This document shows positions 14,690-25,140 of a stretch of DNA of 64,000 nucleotides, in pieces. The notes under the pieces are model-generated. The model was given only the letters and a program-made list of their open reading frames with translations, had not been told where the DNA came from and made no database searches. The first letter of the stretch is position 1, and every line of letters begins with the position of its first letter. The stretch is taken from contig OX377206.1 of assembly GCA_947396885.1 (NCBI GenBank), forward strand, positions 89,897,960 to 89,961,959, read 5' to 3'. Position numbers and translations under genes: made by a program. The stretch is from Heligmosomoides polygyrus polygyrus. Taxonomy: Eukaryota > Nematoda > Chromadorea > Rhabditida > Heligmosomidae.

Positions 14690-15739
14690 TTAGGTTGTCC
14701 CATAAGTCCCCGCCTTTTTTTCAACGATTCACTGAGGATTTCGCCGGCGGTCTCTTGCATAGCGCTGCATAGCTTTCGAAAGAGAATAATTTGCTCTATC
14801 AGAGAATGCATTGCATTTCTTTTTTCATCATGAACTTTGTTAATTTTTAGGTCGTTGAAGTGAAAAGTTAAAAAGTGGAAAAGTAGCCATTGGCGCACTT
14901 GTTCTCTCCGCTTAGGTTTGTAATTTATTGCGTAGTTTTTTATAGCACTTGGAAGACAATGTTCTGTACTACAAGACTATGTGTTGGTCATATTTTCTCA
15001 CTTGCCCTTTATTGATTTTTAGGCCATCAAATTGGGAATTCCGACTTTTCCGTCCGAATTTTTACCAAAACTCCGGTTCTGTAGTTGGACTTTTTTGCTT
15101 GGTGTCATATGTCGTTTGGAATAGGATGTCTTGCTCAGTAAGAATTTGTGTCGCGTTTATTGGCTCACGCTGATTTCTGTCGAATATCAACAACTGAAGG
15201 AGGAGAAGGAGTTGTTGGTGAAGACGATTTTTCTCTTTTTGGCATTTTGTTGACATTCAATAGAAATCAATAAACGCGACATATATTCTTATAGAGCATG
15301 ACATTTTCTTTCGAACGACATATAACACCAACCCAAAAACTCCAACCACAGAGTAGGAGCTGTCGGCAAAAATAACCATCCTCCTTCGGACGTTCCAATT
15401 CGATGACCTAGAAATCAATAAAGGACAAATGAGCAAATAGCACTAACACATATTCTTGTAGTGCAGAACATTGTCTTCCAAATGCTATAAAAAACTGCGC
15501 AAAAAATTACAAACCTATGCGGAGAGAACAAGAACGCAAATGGCTACTTTTCACTTTTCACTTTTCACTTCAACGACCTAAAAATTGACAAAATTCATGA
15601 TGAAAAAAGAAATGCAATACATGCTCTGATAGAGCAGATCATTCTCTTTCGAATGCTTTGCAGCGATATGCAAGAGACCGCCGGCGAAATCTGCAGTGAA
15701 TCGTTGAAAGAAACGGCGAAGACTTATGGGACAACCTAA
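14690..15739. mobile_element. 1,050-bp foldback element with mariner-type ends
   Basis: The whole element is an inverted repeat: about 0.5-kb arms meet near 15190-15260. Ends read TTAGGTTGTCCCATAAGTCC and complement, flanked by TA (14688-14689, 15740-15741). The terminal AAGTCCCCG resembles Himar-type mariner ends. No transposase is encoded. Arms differ by scattered substitutions and small indels. Confidence 0.93.
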
Positions 15740-16223
15740 TACATATCGTACGCCAAGAAAACGCCAAGGAAACACCTGTAGTGTAGGAGTACAATACCGT
15801 ACTTTGAGCAAAAAAGCCGCAAAAAGCTCTTTTTCTGCCGCTTTTTGTTAACGCTCTTCAAATAGCGTGCTTTAAAAAATATAATAAATCCGATATGAGC
15901 ATTAAATGGTCTATCCTTTGAAGAGAAAAACAGCCAGTAAATTTTAAAAACGTTGATTCGATAGCCCATATTCTAGTCGGAGCGCTGGACCCTTTCCCTC
16001 GCGGGGAATGATCCCTCCCAAATGTCACATTCTGAATACAGCTCATCGAATCGATATTTTAAACGTTTACATGGTGTTTTAACTTCACAGATATAGATCA
16101 TTCGAGGTCCATTTCAAATACGGATTTATTTTTTAAAACACACAATTTGAGGAGCGCCATTAAAAAAAGCGGCGGAAAAGCGTGTTTTTGCACTTTTCAC
16201 TCAAAGACCAAAAGATACGGCCG

Positions 16224-16390
16224 GTATTTATTTATTTATTTATTTATGGACGCGTACAACGTATGCGTGAACATGTAGTAAGACAACCACAACGAGCAGA
16301 ACAGATGGGAATAAATGTCAGAGCACTTGAACTAAATTAAATAATTGAAAAAAATGAATGAAAGAACACTTGAAAAGAGCAAACTAATCG
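16224..16390 (-). mobile_element. LINE 3' end with stem-loop and (TAAA)n tail
   Basis: The (TTTA)n tract at 16226-16247 is followed by the inverted pair ACGCGTAC (16250-16257) and GTATGCGT (16261-16268), then A-rich sequence like the other LINE 3' UTRs here. No coding part remains. Confidence 0.7.
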
Positions 16391-16552
16391 AGCAATATTG
16401 TAATGAACGTTTCAGATAAGGTATGTATGCATATCTATAATCTGTCTTTTATGATTCACCTTTCTTCTAGGTCGTTTACGAAGCAAAACTTTAACGATTC
16501 TCACACTGTTCTAACACATTTACTTAAACCTGGTGCGGCTGGTAGAGAGGCT

Positions 16553-16668
16553 ATATGTTGTTACAGGATGTTTTGTTGCGATCGAAACTCTTGCGCCAGG
16601 CGGGACTCGAACCCGCATCTTCTGCTTTCCGGGCAGCGATGTTCGCCTTACGCCACCGGCGCTGTTTG
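16553..16668 (-). repeat. SINE-B copy, best preserved
   Basis: On the minus strand: GCGCCGGTGGCGTAAGGCGA, a CTGC/GCAG anticodon-like stem, GCGGGTTCGAGTCCCGC (perfect T arm), CTGGCGC pairing with the 5' GCGCCGG, then the family tail with AACAAAACATCCTGTAACAA. The shared 3' tail marks it as a SINE rather than a tRNA gene. Confidence 0.85.
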
Positions 16669-16749
16669 ACCGGTAACATTCTCACACTATACATTAACAT
16701 TCTCAGATTCTCACACTATATCGAAGTTTTAGGATCATCTTGAAATTTC

Positions 16750-17010
16750 GGGACGTGTATTGGCAGGGTCAGAGGTTTTTGGTTCGGGTCTCACACCTGG
16801 ATAACCCAACTCTTCCATCTCTCCCGGGGTCGTTGAAATGGAACCAGACTTGTCTGTGAAGGACAAAACGACGAATTATTTACTTGCAGGCAATATGCAA
16901 TTCATTGAATAACTAAAATACGTATCCAATCATTCCGACAATATCCAGTGGAAGAGGAATGTGTGGCGCACCTAACAGTGGAATCTACTGGGGCCGTCTC
17001 TACTCTCATC
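16750..17010 (+). repeat. Old SINE-A copy
   Basis: A diverged copy retaining CCATCTCTCCCGGGGTCGTT, ACCAGACTTGTCTGTGAAGG and GAGGAATGTGTGGCGCACC. Confidence 0.65.
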
Positions 17011-17164
17011 GTCTTCCTGCTTTTTGGCTCCGAACACTGCTTCAATTCTATGCAAAGTCGTTGACGAGTTTTTCTACTGGTCGAAACATTCCAAAACCGT
17101 TTCATAGCAAAAGTGAAACGGGAATTTCCTGAAACCGTCAAAAATCTGCTCTCTAAAATGTCAA

Positions 17165-17463
17165 GGGCGCAAGTAGCATAGTTGAAGGAGGTGCCGGCTG
17201 TCGCGCGCACCCGATGCCAGGTTTCTGGTTCGGATTTATCTCCAGGGCCAAACAAGCCTTCCATCCCCTCGGGGTCGGTGAATTATTACCAGACTTGTCT
17301 GGGAAGGATAAAGCGCTGACTTATTCATCGGCTGGCCACCGCAAGTCATTGTATGGCCAAGTACGCATTCAAATCGTCTCCACTCCACGACATCCCATAA
17401 AAGTAGAATGCGTGGCGCATGTCAAGGGGGATTCAGTAACGCCGCCCTTTACCCTTATCCTTT
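17165..17463 (+). repeat. SINE-A full copy
   Basis: All family blocks are present from GCGCAAGTAGCATAGTTGAA to CCCTTATCCTTTGTC. The A box is mutated. Confidence 0.9.
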
Positions 17464-17514
17464 GTCTCGGGGAAGAGGTAGTCCTATGAAAATTTTACCC
17501 AGCAATTTCGTGGC

Positions 17515-17665
17515 GCAGATAATTTTATGAATTGATTTGTCCATCGATTATCCACCGCAAGTATACCGAATTCGCATTCAATTTGCATCTACGACATCAC
17601 GAAAAAATGAAGTACACGGCGCATTCCTTGAAATGGGCTGGTTATCCTTTGTGCTCTATCACATT
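17515..17665 (+). repeat. SINE-A 3' fragment
   Basis: TTGTCCATCGATTATCCACC, CGCATTCAATTTGCATCTAC and GGCGCATTCC are diverged family 3' blocks. Confidence 0.6.
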
Positions 17666-17669
17666 TCTA

Positions 17670-17864
17670 TCACACTTGCTGTGTTCTACCGATCGGGGCG
17701 ACTTTGTGGTGAAGACGTAGAAGTTTGTGCCGTCTGTTGTGAATCTCACGAATCTTCATTTGCATCCGCATAGTATTGACGGCTTTCGCTATGCACGCAC
17801 TACCGCTCAGAGAGCTGAGGATACAAGCGAAAACAATCAACTTCGCCATCATCATCATCTTCAT
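17670..17864 (-). CDS. Candidate short secreted peptide or first exon
   Basis: The minus-strand ATG at 17864 opens a reading frame starting MKMMMMAKLIVFACILSSLS, followed by GSACIAKAV and a basic His/Arg-rich part (IREIHNRRHKLLRLHHK). The first 25 residues look like a signal peptide with a cut after ACIA. The ORF may end at TGA or splice at CGATCG/GTAGAA. No family is recognised. Its right next to a SINE fragment lowers confidence. Confidence 0.33.
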   Translation of the reverse strand: MKMMMMAKLIVFACILSSLSGSACIAKAVNTMRMQMKIREIHNRRHKLLRLHHKVAPIGRTQQV

Positions 17865-18124
17865 TGGAATAATCGAAGCGAGCAGCAACAATAGAATTCG
17901 AGTTTCCGTTGCCTACTCTTCTGCCTAGCCGAATTTTTCTGGTGATTTTTTCTTTTTTAAATGTTTGAGCCTTTTACTAAGCAGAGGTAAAGAAAGTTCA
18001 ATTAGTTCCTTCCTTCATTGATGTAGCACATTCAAATACGAAACGATGTCTCAGTTGTGCAGTGAGTGTTGTCTTCTGCTTTAGCTACGGTGGCGGTAAT
18101 TAAATAATATATAAATGCTTCCTG

Positions 18125-18352
18125 GGCGCGCGCATAGCGCAGCCGGAAGCGTCGCCTTGCGTGTGTGTGCTCCGAATCGATTGAAAGTTGGGATCCTGCC
18201 TAGGCCCACTAAGCCTTCCATCCCTTCAGGGTCGATCCCGACTTGTTTGGAAAAGGCAAGGCACCAACTTGTACAATGGATAGTCAGTGCCTTGCCTTTT
18301 CCAAACAAATCGGGATCGACCCTGAAGGAGTGGAAGGCTTAGTGGGCCTAAG
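18125..18352 (+). repeat. SINE-A copy folded into a hairpin
   Basis: A SINE-A head runs to 18264 and then repeats itself inverted. Arms 18199-18264 and about 18287-18350 are nearly identical complements (GGGTCGATCCCGACTTGTTT and partner) around a 22-nt loop. No normal 3' half or tail follows. Confidence 0.9.
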
Positions 18353-18716
18353 GGACCAAAAGTGATTGTTTTGGCCATATGTTAGGTTGAACAGAGAGTC
18401 ACTGCAGGTTTCAACTTCTAAATCCGGCCAATCCGACATTTTTTTAGAAAATTGTATATTTTACTCGGTGTATAACGTTGTTTGAGAAAAGAGCAGAACC
18501 AAGGCATGCAAACGAAATGAGAAAATAAAAAAAAGAAGATAGTTTGGTTATCGTTTTGCACGGCTCTTTCCGCAAAAACCAAACTATGAAATATCCGTCC
18601 CCCTGTGCTCATCAGTAAGGAAGCGGACGGACGAAAGATCTAGTCAACATACCTGTATCCTTCCTGGATGAATGTCCTGATCCTGGACCGTTTCTCGATG
18701 ACGCTGAGGACTGTTT

Positions 18717-18738
18717 TCAAACTTGGGTAATTAAACCT
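18717..18738 (-). other. SL1 leader copy in genomic DNA
   Basis: On the minus strand 21 of 22 bases match the SL1 leader (core TTAATTACCCAAGTTTGA). It is followed downstream by AAAACAGTCCTCAGCGTC rather than the GTAAAC expected of an SL RNA gene. This fits the 5' end of a reverse-transcribed trans-spliced mRNA. Confidence 0.75.
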
Positions 18739-18936
18739 ATGTTCTATGTTTGGGATACAACTGCCAAGGAAAAACGTTAGTAGAATTTTTTTCTGCTTAT
18801 GGATAATCAGGCTTGTTAGAGCCTATGAACAGTCGGAAGACGTTTTTGACATCCACTTTTACACGGTTAGATTTCTCCTCTGGAAGGTTTCTCGGATATT
18901 CAGAAAATAATGCTATACATGCGGAATGTATGGGGA

Positions 18937-19225
18937 TTAAAGGATGAAGGATAAAGGACGGCGTCAATCAATATTTTTGAGATGAGCCACGCATTTTACT
19001 TCTACGGGATGTTGGAAGCGATGTGAATGCGTATTTGGCCATACGATGAATTGCGGCGGGAGCCGATGAACAAGTCAGCGCTTTGTCTTTCCGAGACAAG
19101 CCTGGTACCAATTCACCGATTTCAGGAGGATCGAAGGCATGGTTGGCCTGGGCGCGAAACCCGAACCTAGAACCTGGTATCGGATGCACGGAACAGCCGG
19201 CGCCTCCACTGACTGCGCTCCACGT
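18937..19225 (-). repeat. SINE-A copy
   Basis: Tail GGATAAAGGACGGCGTCAAT at left and head-complement CCACTGACTGCGCTCCACG at right. Moderately diverged. Confidence 0.88.
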
Positions 19226-19274
19226 TCTCACGTATGGGGAGTCTGGGGAATACGAGGAATAAATTAGAAGTTTA

Positions 19275-19412
19275 GGTTCATGTCGCGAAGGTGGGAAGCA
19301 TTGGGAGGTGGGAACTTGCCAACCCATCGGCCCGCATCGAATAGGCGTGCTTGGTTAAGAATGAATGGCGCGCTTTTACCTTCAGATACTGCCCACCTTC
19401 GCAACATGTAGC
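19275..19412. mobile_element. Short relative of the 202-bp MITE
   Basis: Ends TTCATGTCGCGAAGGTGGGA and CCCACCTTCGCAACATGTA are diverged forms of the MITE ends at 6227 and 11352. The interior differs. Confidence 0.55.
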
Positions 19413-19523
19413 TGGGGTTGAATTCCTCTATTTTGTATATACGAGCGCCACACTTTTCAATGGATTTTCAAAGTTTGTTTTCAATTTCTTGTCAATACCG
19501 TCTGCTTTTGAGCGCGTGTAGCG

Positions 19524-19815
19524 GGCGGAGGGCGCGTGTAGCGCAGTCGGAGGAGGCGCCGACTGTCGTCTGCACCCGATACCAGGTTCCTGGTTCGGAT
19601 TTTCCGCCTAGGCCAACCAAACCTTCCATCCCTCCGGGGTGGGTGAATTGGACCAGACTTGTCTGGGAAAGATAAAGCGCTGACTTGTTCATCGGCTGGC
19701 CACCGCAAGTCATTGTATGGCCAAATACGCATTCAAATCGCCTCCACGACATCCCGTAGAAGTAGAATGCATGGCGCTTCCCAACAGGGTTTGAATAACG
19801 TCGTCCTTTATCCTT
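19524..19815 (+). repeat. SINE-A copy with duplicated head
   Basis: The first 20-odd bases of the head occur twice (GAGCGCGTGTAGCGGGCGG, then GGGCGCGTGTAGCGCAGTCG). A candidate duplication ACCGTCTGCT flanks the copy (near 19499 and 19825). Confidence 0.88.
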
Positions 19816-20047
19816 ATCTTTAAACCGTCTGCTCTAGTTAGATTTTCTCGGATTTAATCGTGGACAACACGAGCGCTGAGCCGCGAAATACCGAGAATGG
19901 CCAGTGCTTTAGATGTTTGCCCGGTGAGACTAGTTGTTGTCCAGCAGAACCCATTGTGATATCAGTATTCTTTCCTACAAACGTTTGCGTGTTGCCGTGA
20001 GTGGTCCGCTGTTTTCAATGCATAGCCGCACACTTGAAAAACATTTG

Positions 20048-20096
20048 AAGATAAAGGACGGCGTTGCCTTATCCCTCTTGGGATGCGCCATGCATT
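20048..20096 (-). repeat. SINE-A tail fragment
   Basis: GATAAAGGACGGCGTTGCCT and TTGGGATGCGCCATGCATT on the minus strand; the copy is 5'-truncated. Confidence 0.75.
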
Positions 20097-20501
20097 AAAT
20101 TACCATATACAGAATTGTAAAGGTTCGTTTCGCCACTACCTTCATACGATTCTTTTGTCATAAAATCTCCCCAGTGGCTCGTCAATGAAGCGGGGAGATG
20201 TTATGCAAAATAAAATTAACTCAGAGCAGAACAAGAATTAAATAATACACAGAAAAACAAAGCGTACACGCTCACACACTCTCCAATTGGCTGTGTGTCG
20301 AGCCTGTAAGGAACATAATGGGGAATAGCGGAATAAGGCCGAAGGAACATCGAGGAGGCTCTGAGGCTCTGGAGGCTCTGAGGGCAGAGAAAGGTGTGAA
20401 TGAAGCGTAAAGAAGGAGAGAAAACGTTGTTAAAATAAGTTAAAATAAAGAAATATAGATAAAATGGAATATTAGGCTAAACGTGTGTGAAAAATGTTCC
20501 A

Positions 20502-20726
20502 TGTTGATGCCGTGGAGGCAACTTGTATGCGTATTTGGCCATATTAGGGCTTGCGTTGTCTAGCCGATGAACAAGTCAGCGCATTATCCTTCGCAGACAA
20601 GTCTAGAACCAATTCACCGACCTCGGAGGAATGGAAGACGTGGTTGGCCTTGGGGAATCGGAACCAGGAACCTGGTATCGGGTTCACGCGACAGCCGGCA
20701 CCTCCTCCAACTGCGCTACACGCGGC
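20502..20726 (-). repeat. SINE-A copy lacking its tail
   Basis: From GCCGTGGAGGCAACTTGTAT to CTGCGCTACACGCGGCC on the minus strand; the 3' tail is absent. Confidence 0.85.
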
Positions 20727-20759
20727 CAGAAAGTAGATTAAGCGACACAATTTCCTCAT

Positions 20760-22084
20760 TGTTCTAACGCACGAAGGTGATATAGGCAGAGTTTTGTGCC
20801 AAATTAGGGAAAATTAGTTCAGGATCTTACCTTCACCGATCTTACCCGTTTCCCTGGCCAATTGTCTCTTGCCCTTCATTACATGGCTGTTCATTACATT
20901 CAGCGATCTGTGTGTCTCAGTTCGGTATTTCTCACTTGGTTTGCTAACCAATTTAGTCCTTACGCTGTACTCAAATGTTGTTCTAGTTCTGAACCAGCGT
21001 TTTCGAGACTCCGTCTCAAGCCTCGTGATGCTCTTTGCAATGCTAAAAGAAGGAGTGCAAAGCATGTCATTGTTATGAATCGGAAGCCACCTTCATCGGA
21101 GGTTGATGTTTGAGTTCTAGTTAAAATGGTATTAATATTTGCTTTTTTTACTTGTCCCTTGTTTATTTGAGTACATTATTATTTTTTGTTAATTTCTTTT
21201 ACTTTGTTTTGTTGTTATATTTAACACTAGAATGGAAGCAGGAAGTGTATTCTGACGAATAGTGATAGGGAAATATTTGATATATATGGTAGGATGCTGT
21301 TACATGAACATAGTCGGTTTCATTTTATTGTTACCGCTTAAAATGTCTGGTGAGTTTTTAAGTTAAAATACATACATTGTATTATAATTTCTGAAAATTG
21401 AAGAATAAATAAATAGTTAAAATAATATATTGAAAAAAATTAACAATAGATAAAAATTTTAAAAATGATACAAAACATTAAAAAATAACAATAAAAACAA
21501 AAACTAATTATAAATAAAAAATGAAGATAAACAAAATAAAAAATGTATATGTAAAAGTGTTCAATTTGGTTTGAAAAGTGTCCAATTTGATTTGAAAAGT
21601 GTCCAATTCGAAAATGGTATATATGTGTATGTCTTTGTATATGTATGCATGCAACATTAGGTTAGTGATTAGCAACAATAGGCCTGTGGTTTTATAATGT
21701 AGTGCAATTGTATTAAAACATAAGTGCTAACTATATTTTTATTTGTAAAATTCAGTTGTTAGTACTAGTTAAAAACACAATTTAAAAAAATATGTCGCCT
21801 AATACAGTACTAACAACTAAATTAATTGGTTACCTTCTTCACTGATGAGCCTCGGGGTAACTAATTATAAACATGTTGGAGATAGAGATGAAACAAAACA
21901 TGTTTGATGTTATTGTTGTCATTGTTTTAGTTGTTGCTTGTCTTCCGCTTGTGATTGTTGTAATATTGATTGATTTGAAGTACAGATACGCGCCTGATTC
22001 TGTATAATATAATCCTATTTGGGTGATAGGGTATTGAGTTTAGAAATGTTAAAGTACTGGAATATTTATATAATTTACATATAT
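20760..22084. other. AT-rich stretch, no gene recognised
   Basis: Both strands at 20814-21113 are open for about 80 codons but neither protein is recognisable. Near 21550-21615 the 20-bp unit AAAAGTGTCCAATTTGATTT repeats about three times. Confidence 0.5.
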
Positions 22085-22096
22085 TATTAACTGATT

Positions 22097-22387
22097 GGGC
22101 GCGTGTAGCGCAGTCGGAGGAGGCGCGACTGTCGCCTGCGCCCGATACCAGGTTCTTGGTCCGGATTTCCCGCCCAAACCAACCAAACCTTACATCCCTC
22201 CGTGGTCGGTGAGTTGGTACCAAACCTGTCTGGGAACGATAGAGCGCTGATTTGTTCATCGGCTGGCCACCGCAAGTCATTGTATGGCCAAATACGCATT
22301 CAAATCGCCTCCACGACATCCCGTAGAAGTAGAATGCGCTGGCGCATCCCAGAAGGTATTGAGTAACGCCGTCCTTTATCCTTATCC
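22097..22387 (+). repeat. SINE-A full copy with 12-bp target duplication
   Basis: Head GGGCGCGTGTAGCGCAGTCG to tail GTCCTTTATCCTTATCC. Duplication TATTAACTGATT lies at 22085-22096 and 22388-22399. Confidence 0.96.
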
Positions 22388-22809
22388 TATTAACTGATTC
22401 AATTCAATTGTGTCACAAATCTATGTCATGTGACTTTCATTGCATCAGGGAATTGTTCTCAATGCTACCAGTTTTATCATTTGCTCATGGTTCATGCAGG
22501 CCCTTAAATGAATTAATAAACAAGTTAATGAATCAATGATTTGGAATCGAGCTCCTCTGTAGTCCCGACTATTGCCTTAGAATGTCAGTTTTTAAAAGAC
22601 ATCAAATGTATTTAACATGCGTTTAGAAGTACATGTGCCGGAAATGGTTTTGCGGTTCGTTCATTTAACATCATTGATACTAGCCTTTGATCTACGCCAT
22701 GAGCAGAGAAATAAAATAAATAAATGTGTTTCTCCACTGGTGTTACCAAAAGCGTACACAGATCGTGAAGTAGGATTTTTTAGAAGTCGGAATATTTACA
22801 CCAATTCGA

Positions 22810-22925
22810 CGGCGCGTGGATTCGGTCAAACCTAATAGTATTCAAATTGCCTTCATTATGTCACGTTAAATGCTTGGCGTGCTGGACAAAGTAATTGATT
22901 AACGTCGACCTTTATCCTTACGTTT
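22810..22925 (+). repeat. SINE-A remnant, internally deleted
   Basis: GGCGCGTGGATTCGG is followed at once by tail-type sequence ATTCAAATTGCCTTCATTAT and GATTAACGTCGACCTTTATC. Confidence 0.6.
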
Positions 22926-22934
22926 AGTTCTCAT

Positions 22935-23030
22935 GTCGGTGTTTTATTGGCATCAAAACTCTAGCGTCAGGCTGGACTCGAACCCATACCACCAGCTAAA
23001 CGGGCAGGAATGCTCTCGCGTCTTGCAGCT
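22935..23030 (-). repeat. SINE-B fragment
   Basis: CATCAAAACTCTAGCGTCAG and CTGGACTCGAACCCAT are the minus-strand B-box half of the family. Confidence 0.7.
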
Positions 23031-23143
23031 AACTCGAACACACTGGAAATCGTTTTTTTAAGCCGTAAAACGTTTAGTCAAAGATATGTTTTAATTTTTA
23101 AACTAAGTAAATGTTGTAAATTTCGTTTGGTATTGATTTTTAG

Positions 23144-23419
23144 TGTACGCGCGGTAGCACAGTCGGAGGAGGCGCCGACTGTTGTCTGCACCCAGAATCA
23201 TATTCTTGACACTGGTCTCCTTCCCAAGCCAACCAGGCCTTCCATACCTCCGGGTCGGTCCACAGGCACCAGATTTGTCTGGAAAGGGTTAAAACAGACT
23301 TTTCATGGGCTGGCCATCGAATGTCATTGTACAGCTAATGGCGTCATGATACCACTAAAAGTGGAATGTGTGGCGCGTCCTGAAAGGGTCTGATTAAGCC
23401 ATCCTTAATCTTCAATCCC
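23144..23419 (+). repeat. SINE-A copy, diverged
   Basis: GCGCGGTAGCACAGTCGGAG through GTGGAATGTGTGGCGCGTCC and a short CTTAATCTTCAATCCC tail. Confidence 0.85.
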
Positions 23420-23599
23420 TTAGAGATTTTAGTTTTGCAGTAGCTTAAAATTTAGGATAATTGAATGAAGATGTCGATTCACTTGTGAAAATATAGATTC
23501 TATACACTCTTATAGGTCTTCTCCCATTCCGCTGCAGCTCATAGTGTTTTCCAAGTGGCTCACGATTTTGTTAGCGTTATTTCTTTTAAGCTATGCATT

Positions 23600-23667
23600 G
23601 TTATTTGATGTTCATTATGTTTTCCTTTGTTTGTTTGGTTTTCCACGGCGCACTTTAGGTGCAGCAA

Positions 23668-23754
<87 letters not shown>

Positions 23755-23755
23755 A
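23600..23755 (+). mobile_element. LINE 3' end with stem-loop and long (AATA)n tail
   Basis: GTTTTCCACGGCGCACTTTA carries the inverted pair GCAC (23650-23653) and GTGC (23659-23662). About 22 AATA units follow at 23666-23755. The upstream body is not recognisable. Confidence 0.75.
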
Positions 23756-24139
23756 GGTCTGCTTTTGAAGCAACAAGTGAATCCACCTCGTTTATATGGT
23801 ATACGATCCTCTATGAAGTGTTTGTCGCTTTAAGCCTTTCGTAGACACCGTAAACCGTGTAGCAAATTACTCACATTTAGAAAGGTGAAAAGGACAGTTC
23901 TCAGCGGAACACATGTGTTAGAACACCTGACGGCTTCGATACCTCTTGCAAAATGTATTAAAACTCTTGTAAAATGTGATAATACTGAACTTTTCCATGA
24001 GTTTGATGCTTCATCATCCGGTTTTAATAAAGATAAGATAAGAGATGAATTTTGGCTGTCAATACTTTTGCAGCGTCCTTTATTTATGCCCATTGTACAA
24101 TAATCCCTGTGGTTTTACGAGGAAAGGTTTGAAACTAAA

Positions 24140-24260
24140 GGGCTTTTGCGATGCTATTTCGACAGGATGCAGGGCCGTGTGGGCGGAGTTTAGAACCGCT
24201 GGGCTTTTGCGATGCTATTTTGACAGGATGTAGGGCCATGTGGGCGGAACCACAGCTAAT
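24140..24260 (+). repeat. 61-bp tandem duplication
   Basis: GGGCTTTTGCGATGCTATTT followed by GACAGGATG and TGTGGGCGGA occurs at 24140 and again at 24201 with a few substitutions. Confidence 0.92.
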
Positions 24261-24355
24261 TTTTGCTGAACGCTTTTCTAAAGACCTGAAAAAGAGGTGT
24301 GAAAACGTGTGCACAACACTCACAAACCACTATGACACCCCACGAGATGTGCCTC

Positions 24356-24440
24356 GGTGGCGCAGTCGGTAGAAGCGACACCTCATTGGATCACACCGGC
24401 GAGATTTTGAGTTCGAGTCCGCGTACCGCCGATATTTTTG
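24356..24440 (+). repeat. SINE-C, a third tRNA-like head
   Basis: A box TGGCGCAGTCGG and B box GTTCGAGTCC are both intact, and TCGGTGG/CCGCCGA can form an acceptor-like stem. The next bases belong to an inverted-repeat unit seen again at 24900-25000 and 25000-25140, so it is a mobile repeat rather than a tRNA gene. Confidence 0.6.
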
Positions 24441-25140
24441 CACGGATTATTTTGTTGTTATTACGCTTTCTCATGATCACAGAAAGCAATTTTAGACTAT
24501 CAATACAACAAACCAAGCCTGTCTATTTGCACCTTCATATGTGCTATTTTTTCAACTATTCATATCTGCACCAACCATATCATACCGTATCGCCAATGAT
24601 ACCGTAATTGCGCACAAATACGCTTATCTTACGGTTGACTATTATGAACCCGGGCCATATCGGTACATAAGTGCACCAAAAATGTCGTTCTGGACCTGAA
24701 TGTGATGTCGGTCGACTACCTTCCACCTTCACAGGATGTGGTCATTCCTTGCCAGAAAAAAGATTGCTCCTCAGTGACTTTTGTAAGATGCTGCTGGTAT
24801 GACAAGCGCTTGTGTTTTACTTGTTTCATAGTTTTGTACAATAGCTGTTAATTAAAGGGAATAATAAATATAAAATTTTAATTTAATAATCCCAGAGAAA
24901 TGATACGGTGCAGATATGAAGAGTGAAAAACTAGCACATATGAAGGTGCAAATAAACAGGCTTGTTTTGTTGTGTTGATGGTCTAACATTTTTTGCACAT
25001 ATTAGTTTGCTGTTATTACGCTTTCTCATGATTACAGGAGCCAGTTTTAGACCATCAATGCTTACAACAAACCAAGGATTTCTATTTGTCCCTTCATATA
25101 TGCTAGTTTTTCACCTATGCGTATCTGTAGCATATCAGTT
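24441..25140. repeat. Inverted and direct copies of a SINE-C-linked sequence
   Basis: The block TTGCACCTTCATATGTGCTA is at 24521-24545, inverted near 24928, and repeated in diverged form near 25090. CTTTCTCATGATCACAG recurs near 24465 and 25020. The unit folds on itself. Confidence 0.75.

Noticed and set aside
16571..16664. Functional tRNA-Ser-like gene
   Set aside because: The family's common 3' tail and the lack of T33 in the anticodon loop point to a SINE.
19481..19752. Overlapping ORFs in SINE-A copies on both strands (also at many other copies)
   Set aside because: The same frames recur in every SINE copy because the non-coding SINE happens to be open; not genes.
20814..21113. Membrane-protein-like and basic ORFs on opposite strands
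   Set aside because: Both are open at once; neither has splice sites or a recognisable family.
23666..23755. Independent (AATA)n microsatellite
   Set aside because: Its position after a LINE-type stem-loop makes an expanded LINE tail more likely.
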